Notes under the pieces: generated by a model
Told to the model about the DNA's origin: nothing
What the model saw: the letters and a program-made list of their open reading frames with translations, nothing else
Databases searched by the model: none
From: Pohlia nutans
Lineage: Eukaryota; Streptophyta; Bryopsida; Bryales; Mniaceae
Length of the DNA: 64,000 bases
Direction of reading: 5' to 3'
Assembly (NCBI GenBank): GCA_022496805.1
Contig: CM040085.1
Coordinates: 26,503,811 to 26,567,810, forward strand
In this document: positions 58,058 to 64,000 of the stretch, piece after piece
How positions within the stretch are numbered: position 1 is the first letter of the stretch
How the letters are laid out: each line of letters begins with the position of its first letter
Made by a program: the position numbers and the translations under genes

Positions 58058-58333
58058 GGTAAACTGAAAATTTTATTTATTAAACCTTTTTTATAGACCA
58101 ATCAGTAGGTTTAGGCATAGATTTTCTACATCAGTAGTATTTGAACTGAGTAGCAAATTTATGATATAGACCAGCTACGGTTTAGGGTACAAAATAGAAG
58201 AAATTACAGAGTTTAGGGTAAAGAATAGAACATGATTTTGAAAACTGCAGTAGTGGCCCTTTTAGTCTCACTACAATTTCATTGATTTGAAGAGTGAACA
58301 TGTCAACAATGGAACTAGAAACATTGAAGTACC

Positions 58334-61300
58334 CTAAGATATTGGATGAGTCAACAACCCACTCTCAAGAACTAGCTTAACTTCGTTGAAGCTAAGAGTG
58401 GGTGCAAGTATGAAGGCATCTACATCAGCATCAAACCCACAAATGACCGTGAAGACAAAATACAAATGTTTGCAGTGAGCCCATTGACTGCGGCCTCCCT
58501 TTGCCTTAGTCAGCATCTCCTTGAAATAAGGGCAGGAGCAGTCTGGAAACTGGGAAATTGTGAGATGGTACTGCTGAATCGTCGAAGGCGTGCCCGAATC
58601 CAACGTGACGATGCAACCCAGGGCAGGGACTGGAACCATGTCCACCTTCCTTATGCGACCTTTGTATGCTCCCGCACTGGCACAATTGTTGGCTTGCTTG
58701 ATAGATGGGCTCTTCTTGTTGCGGCGGACATTTTTGCCGTGACGTCGCTTGGGAACTTCATCAGGGAATGCTGGAGTTGCATAGGATGACAAGTCAACGG
58801 GGAGAGGGTGGTCTTGGAAGAGCCTTCGCGGCGACATGACCTCCCGCTGTGGAAGTCGAAAGCCAGCATTCTCCAGTGCAAGTATCTCCTTGCGTGTTAG
58901 GTCAGTGCCGTTCTTGACGGGCCAGATCTCGGGGACCTCCGGGCGGGACATAACCCACTTCCTGCGGGATCCTTTGACACACCTCTCAATGTCGTCGTTG
59001 CAGAAGAAAAACTGCATGCGGTCCTTGCGATTTTTTCTGTAGTTGTCCATCAAACCCGTGTACGTAGGAGCAGCGGTAGATTTTCCATCTTGTACAATTC
59101 GAGCGATGCACTTCTTCTTAGTGACAGCCTGCTGCGCGAAACAAGCTTTCGCAGATGTTTTTGGCAGCCTAACTATGTGCCACTGACTCTCGTCGCAAGC
59201 CGTTTCTTGCACGGAAGTAACGTGGTTTAGGGTTGCCGCTGGGGTGGTCTCTGGAACCTGCACTAGCACATCTAATTTTTCTAATGCTTCGGGAGAGTCT
59301 GCCAGCTCCACAAGAGAAGCATTGAGGTTTAGGGCGTTGTACCTTGCTGACCTGGTTTGGACTCGAGGACGCGAGATGCTGATCATATCAGGTCGGTGAG
59401 AGTCAAACTCCAAACCGATGGGAACGTCTGCTTTCCGCTTCAACGACAGGAAGACTTCCTCTCCTTCGAGTTGAGGCATTCGAGTGCAAAACTCCTCAGC
59501 ACCCGGCATCTTCGCTAACGCATCGTGTAGGGATTTCGAGTTCCCCGTGCACTCTGTAGACTTTTGTGCAATCCGAAGTTTCAGTTCTTCTTTGGTAGGG
59601 CCGGTTCCAGCTCTATCCCCCTTGAGGTATTGGTAGTACGCGACGCTCTGCATGAAGGATCGGACGAAGTCATCCACAGTAGCGACAAAAAGGTCTAACC
59701 CTCGATCACCGGACTGCTGTTTCCATTTGTTGTGGATACTTTCCCCTAAGTTGCAAGAGGGCATTTCAGCCAACTCGTCCTCCGTGGGGTCCTGGTACAT
59801 AGAGAGTAGTGCACCTTCAGAGTTTGTAGATGAAGAGCGGAAAATAAGCAATGGTAGAGACTTAGGGATTTGGGTGTAGGGTTTAGGGTTTAGAAGCTCA
59901 CCAGCTGCATGAAGCCTCCCCATTGGCGGTATCGAAAATGCCAGAAGGCAAGCCATAGGTCGAGACGTCTCAATCCATCTTCTGTCGTAGCTCCCGAAGA
60001 CAGCCACTAAGCTCGGATAGCCAGGTACCTGGAATCTGCATCCGCTTGCGTTGAGGCGTTCTTGTATTGCTTGCAGAGCATGCGATGTTGGTCTTGGAGG
60101 TCAGCTCTGATGTCAGCCTTCGTGTGCTTCTCCAATGACTGCACCCAACGGAAGAGACAAGTTCGTTCTTTATTCGGCATTGGGATTGATGCATCTCCAC
60201 TTCCGTACACAATGCGTATAGCATTCCAATTAGCTTGCGCGCTGTCAGCCATGAAGCCCTTGAAGTTCGGGTCCGGAAGTCCGTGGCGAGCGACGACGGC
60301 ATTGAGATTTTTCCAAACGACCATTTGGGCTGCGACGTCTTCAGACTGCATATCGCACAACGCAATGGTCATGACACGACAATAAGTGGGGTCGTAAACG
60401 TGGCAGCCCATAGTTGTCCACTGTTTCACCCTCTTTACATGATCGAACATAAGCCATGCGTTCTGTAGGTCTCCGCCAAGCTACATACGTTTTACAAGGT
60501 CGACTCCGCTACCGGGACCGATTTCAGACATTTTGAAGACAAAGACCTTGTCCGACTCCGATCCTTGACCAGGAAACTTGTTCTCCTGGACAAATGGCCA
60601 ATTGCTGGACCCGCGAAGCTTGGTGATGCTATCCATAACACCAAACCTGCGGAAGTACTTGAAGCCCATCACTTTGTTGCGAATGTTGGGCGAGGTGAAC
60701 TCCTTGCATCTGTCAAAGAGTGGAAGGAGTTCACTAACTTCAAGTGTCTTCGATTCCACACCTTCCGCTGCAACAAGCATGTCCCCGACCATCTCCTTTG
60801 TTGCTTCTAAGACAATGGCAGAGTTGGTTGCAGTAGGAGTTCGCTGCACGTGCTCCTCGACCAAACTTTCCCCTCTTGCAATATCGTCACGGTAAGCCCC
60901 GACCTTGACAGGATGGTTGTGACTTCCAAAATGAACACAAGCTCTAGTCATGCTGTCTTTAGCTAAAACGTAATAGATTTTGGCATCGCAGGTTGCCAGA
61001 CACGATGGAGGAACCTTACAGCATTTGCAATCCAGAGTGGATCCTTTGGGAGGATGACATCCCACGTCAAAAACAAAAGAGGATATTCCATCCCACTCAG
61101 TTTCATTAACAGCTGTCGTCCAGTGCACTCGGGTTAGAAAATCGCAATGGACATTTTCACATCGCAAATGACCACAACAAGAGGAGGTACGGAAAATCAA
61201 ACCGAAGTCGTTGACAATGTTAGACGTGTGAGTACGGGTCCATGCATGTCCGTCATAGTGTTTGTCCATACCACAAAGTTGCTTTGCTTTGTTGGTTTTT

Positions 61301-61973
61301 GAAGAGGAACCCAACGGAGGGAACTCGAAGATGACATCTCCATTGTAATGGGGCGGGAGGAACTCGACTCGCTTGATAGATGTAGAGTTGTAGTCAAACT
61401 TTTTGAAGATATTCCTAGAGCCCTTTCTAGCCAGTAGCAATTTCAAGCACTCCACGACACTATGATTTTCAGACAGAGAAAGCGGTGTAGGCTGCTTACT
61501 AGTGGACGGACAGCTGCCTGCAGAAGATTGAGGATTAGGCTGAGAAGGAGGAAGACTAGGATCGTGATCTACATTCTCTGGAACTTCATCGTCACTGAGT
61601 TCATAAATTGTGTCTAAACTTGGCTCGATTTTCATGCGAGCTGGGACAGATGTTTGCATAGTGCAAGTGGATGACTCTCTTGGAGTCAAGAGTTCGGTGG
61701 ATGCGCCATAAGGCAATCCGTGAGACCGTAAGCTCTATATCTACCCGGCTTAAGCAACCAGACTTTCCCATCCTCAGTAACAGTTGAGAGCTGCCTAACG
61801 GTGTGCGAAAGTTGGCCAGACTCAGAATCAAATACCTCTTCATCAACGTGCACCGTTGCTGCGAGAAACTGAAATGTTAAACTGAGACTGAACGCAGAGA
61901 CAATTGCAAATCCATCGTCCCCTAGCGGGAAGGATGTAGGGACACCTGCACCTTCGACTCGAATGAGTGCCAT
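58334..61973 (-). pseudogene. MULE-like transposase-derived protein with SWIM zinc finger, two in-frame stops
   Basis: A single long coding frame on the - strand of about 1150 codons. Proposed exons are 61745-61973 (start MALIRVEGAG), 59902-61676 and 58334-59791; the introns of 68 and 110 nt are phase-consistent and GT-AG. The middle exon contains TAG at 60481-60483 (between DLVKRM and LGGDLQNAWLMF) and TAG at 60007-60009 (between RYLAIRA and WLSSGATTED). The frame continues unchanged past both. Visible parts are a Cys/His-rich N-terminal segment (CKCCKVPPSCLATCD), a DDE-like core (CRVMTIALCDMQSED, FKGFMADSAQANWNA) and a SWIM finger (CSC, then CKH, in CSCPYFKEMLTKAKGGRSQW and following). SWIM plus this core is typical of Mutator-like transposases and their domesticated relatives. 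Telomere-like AAACCCTAAACCC lies in the last intron. Terminal repeats were not found. Confidence 0.7.
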
Positions 61974-62536
61974 GATGTACTCTTGGAGAAGTCTGAACTC
62001 AAAACATTCTATGCAATATCGAATGAGAGTGAGCACTTGTGGAAATTCGTTTAAGTCAGGAATGAGAGGTAGAACAAACTTGAACGGTATTCAGAGACGG
62101 GCGCTCAAATCTAGATCTGTCTTTCTGGTAGACACGATGTAAGAGAAATGTCAGTGAGGTTTAGCGTATTTTGAAATGGAAAATAGTAAAGTGCAATTGC
62201 AGTCGAAGTCGTCAGGGATATACTACAATTGAAATTCGCCGTCAAAATTCTGACAGACATCTAAAATAATTTTGTATGTGTTGGTCACGGTGAGCATCAT
62301 GGCAAATTAATAGTAGATTCATATAGGCAGGATTAAACTCTCTTGAAGCTAGGATGGGACTGTAGCTTAAAATTAGGCGGTGATTGATTTGAAATTTGGA
62401 GATCAGACTTTATGGACGGCCGCCAAGCTGACGATGGACAACATTCTATCAAAAGTCATTATCAGATACATGAGGGTATAATTGCCAGTGCAAATTCAAA
62501 ATTGTTAAATTGCTAGAGCAATGGGAGATTTCCAGC
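61974..62536. other. Divergent promoter region
   Basis: Lies between the start of the - strand transposase-like gene and the start of the + strand gene at 62537, so it may serve both. No clear TATA box or repeat. Confidence 0.35.
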
Positions 62537-62830
62537 ATGCCTAGAGAAGGCCCAAAGAGAAGGCGTAAGAGTAGTCTGTTGTTCAGTAGTTCGAAAGCAT
62601 TGAAGCGAAGTAGAATGGTGCGGACAAGGCGTGCAAGTAGTCAAGAAGATGTCCAAGAGGGCACTGCAAGGATTTTGGATTTTGACAACGTTGTCAGTGA
62701 GCAAGAGTTGGAGACGATTTTAGAGACTATGGAGAAGACGGCCACACACAAGACTTTAGAACATAACGAGCAACCAGAGATTAGTGAAGACCAGGAAATC
62801 GATTCCGAGGAAGAGAAGCAAAATGTAGAG
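62537..62830 (+). CDS. First exon of an unidentified gene
   Basis: 98 codons from ATG 62537 to a good donor (GAG/GTAAAC). The product starts MPREGPKRRRKSSLLFSSSK, a strongly basic, nuclear-localisation-like segment, and becomes acidic and Glu-rich (LETILETMEKTATHKTLEHN). No domain was recognised. The open frame extends a little upstream but without an ATG. The next exon may be 63395-63554, also acidic. The gene appears to continue past the window. Confidence 0.5.
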
Positions 62831-63394
62831 GTAAACTATGTCCACGATATGTGACTATTGAGTCGATTTAATCTTATGTATTCATATCAATCCCACTGAT
62901 TCTATATTTTGAATTTTCTTCGTACAGTGGCCCATGGCCTTGCCCTTGTCCTCTCATTGTGACCCATGGCCTTGTTGCCTTTGTGCTCTTACACTGGCCC
63001 CTGCCTAAGCTTCGTTCTCTTGAGCTTGGGGCTGCTCCTCCCAAGCTCCCCTTCTCTCTAATACTCCACCTCCATTACTCTTCCTCCGTCGGCCTCGTCC
63101 TCTCGGCCTCGTCTTCTGGCCTTCTTGCCTTCCGCATTGCCATAATCTAGCATTCCGCCTTCTTGCATTCCGCCTCCTTGCAAAACCACGTTCTTGCATT
63201 CCGCCTTCTTGCTGTTTTGGGCTTAGGGTTCAAATGTGGCTCTGGATCCTGCAAGTTTCTTCATCTTGGTCTTCGCCATCAAATGCCAAGGGTATGCCTC
63301 CACTGTACCACAGGGTTTAGGGTTTCTTGCTCTTCGAGAATGCATGCTCACAGGGTTTACATTTGAGCGATGGGTTGACTAGTGCTTGTCCCAG
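62831..63394. other. Probable intron with short C/T-rich repeats
   Basis: Contains GTGGCCCATGGCCTTG-type repeats at 62928-62970, TTGCATTCCGCCTTCTTGC repeated three times at about 63150-63212, and a telo-box (GGGTTTAGGGTTT) near 63312. Non-coding by appearance. Confidence 0.4.
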
Positions 63395-63554
63395 ATGGAT
63401 AGCCTTGCAGGTGGAGATGTCCAAGAGATTGAGGCAGCCAACACAGGAAGAGTAATGGACGTGGAGAGCAGCTTGGGAGTCTCCAATGGTGCGACAGTGG
63501 AGGCTAATGAGGAACCCAGTGTTCACGTGGACAAGGAGCAACATCTCCAACGAG
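63395..63554 (+). CDS. Possible second exon of the 62537 gene
   Basis: Preceded by a fair acceptor (GTCCCAG) and ended by a good donor (CGAG/GTATGA). It reads MDSLAGGDVQEIEAANTGRV and then EEPSVHVDKEQHLQR, an acidic segment compatible with the C-terminal character of the preceding exon, in phase 0. It could equally be the start of a separate gene, since it opens with ATG. Confidence 0.4.
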
Positions 63555-63599
63555 GTATGAGCCCTCCAGATCAAATTCAAATTCTCTACAACTCAATTC

Positions 63600-64000
63600 T
63601 TGACCAAGATCCCAGTGTGTACAATTCAGTCTTTTGCACTCTACATTTACAACCCAGTGTTTAGGGTTGAGGGTTCTAAGTCAGTGTTCAGAACACAGAA
63701 TAGAGTACCAGTGAATTCTACACAAAATTATTGAACAGGGTCAACTTTGCCCTAGCCGGTACCGGCTGACCCCATGCACAGGCATTCTAAGATCCTGAAC
63801 TTAGACAAAAAAAAACCAAAATTGAACCCAGTGCTTAGATGGTGTTAGAACCCATAGTTTAGGAACCATAGTTTAGGAACCAGTGTGAAGAGCATAGTGT
63901 GTAGAATAGTGTTTTGATCCATCTGTTGGAACCCAGTGTGTTGAACCCAGTGGTCCAATTTTTTTTTTAAAACCCAGTGGATATATCCAAGTGTTAGAGG
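63600..64000. repeat. Degenerate short repeat based on ACCCAGTGT
   Basis: The 9-mer ACCCAGTGT or close variants (GGAACCAGTGTG, AACCCAGTGGTCC, AACCCAGTGGATA, GATCCCAGTGTG) occur about ten times in 400 bp, mixed with TTTAGGGTTGAGGGTT. It lies in the probable intron after 63554 and continues to the window edge. Confidence 0.6.

Noticed and set aside
59880..59895. Telomere-like TTTAGGG repeats suggesting an internal telomere
   Set aside because: Only two to three copies here and at a few other sites; typical telo-box or intron motifs.
59970..60365. 131-codon - strand frame across the second TAG of the transposase-like gene
   Set aside because: It is the shifted-frame shadow of the main frame and loses the conserved motifs.

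Overview
The window reads as nuclear DNA of a land plant, most likely a bryophyte such as a moss, although a lycophyte or fern is not excluded. It has AT-rich, transposon-filled intergenic DNA with islands of higher-GC genes, spliceosomal introns of about 100 nt, telo-box motifs (TTTAGGG) in 5' regions and introns, and plant-type genes. No rRNA, tRNA, CRISPR array, LTR retrotransposon or prokaryotic operon was recognised.

Well-supported host genes are few. They are an intronless-CDS Raf-like (HT1-type) protein kinase (2811-4139, +), a small four-CxxC zinc-ribbon protein (13090-13473, +), a three-exon germin-like cupin protein (45828-46977, -) and a nine-exon alpha-SNAP (50788-53334, -). The last two models were built by joining exons at GT/AG sites with every phase matching. 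At 55.7-57.9 kb three unidentified coding frames lie on the + strand. They converge on a degenerate SWIM-finger, MULE-like transposase gene on the - strand (58334-61973), which has two in-frame TAG codons. The first exons of another unidentified gene begin at 62.5 kb and run off the right edge.

The rest is dominated by transposons. About twelve elements are flanked by TTAA and begin CCC(C)TAAACG or CCCTTTAACG. This is the signature of piggyBac-like elements, which I believe are uncommon in plants. Other families have 8-bp target duplications (hAT-like, nested inside each other), TTA duplications (Harbinger-like) or TA duplications, including an inverted dimer.

The most unusual structure is a nearly perfect inverted repeat (24772-29560 and about 33035-38005, arms of about 4.8 and 5.0 kb around a 3.5-kb spacer). 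Each arm carries a promoter-like segment with a short exon that points outward, a tandem array of about 23 units built on a 23-bp palindrome, a downstream coding-like exon, and a roughly 228-bp degenerate tandem repeat. The arms differ by exactly one 151-bp higher-order repeat, one 34-bp duplication and scattered substitutions. A decayed gene with a duplicated exon lies just outside the right arm (38735-39899). This inverted repeat is the best candidate here for an undescribed element or a small-RNA-producing locus.
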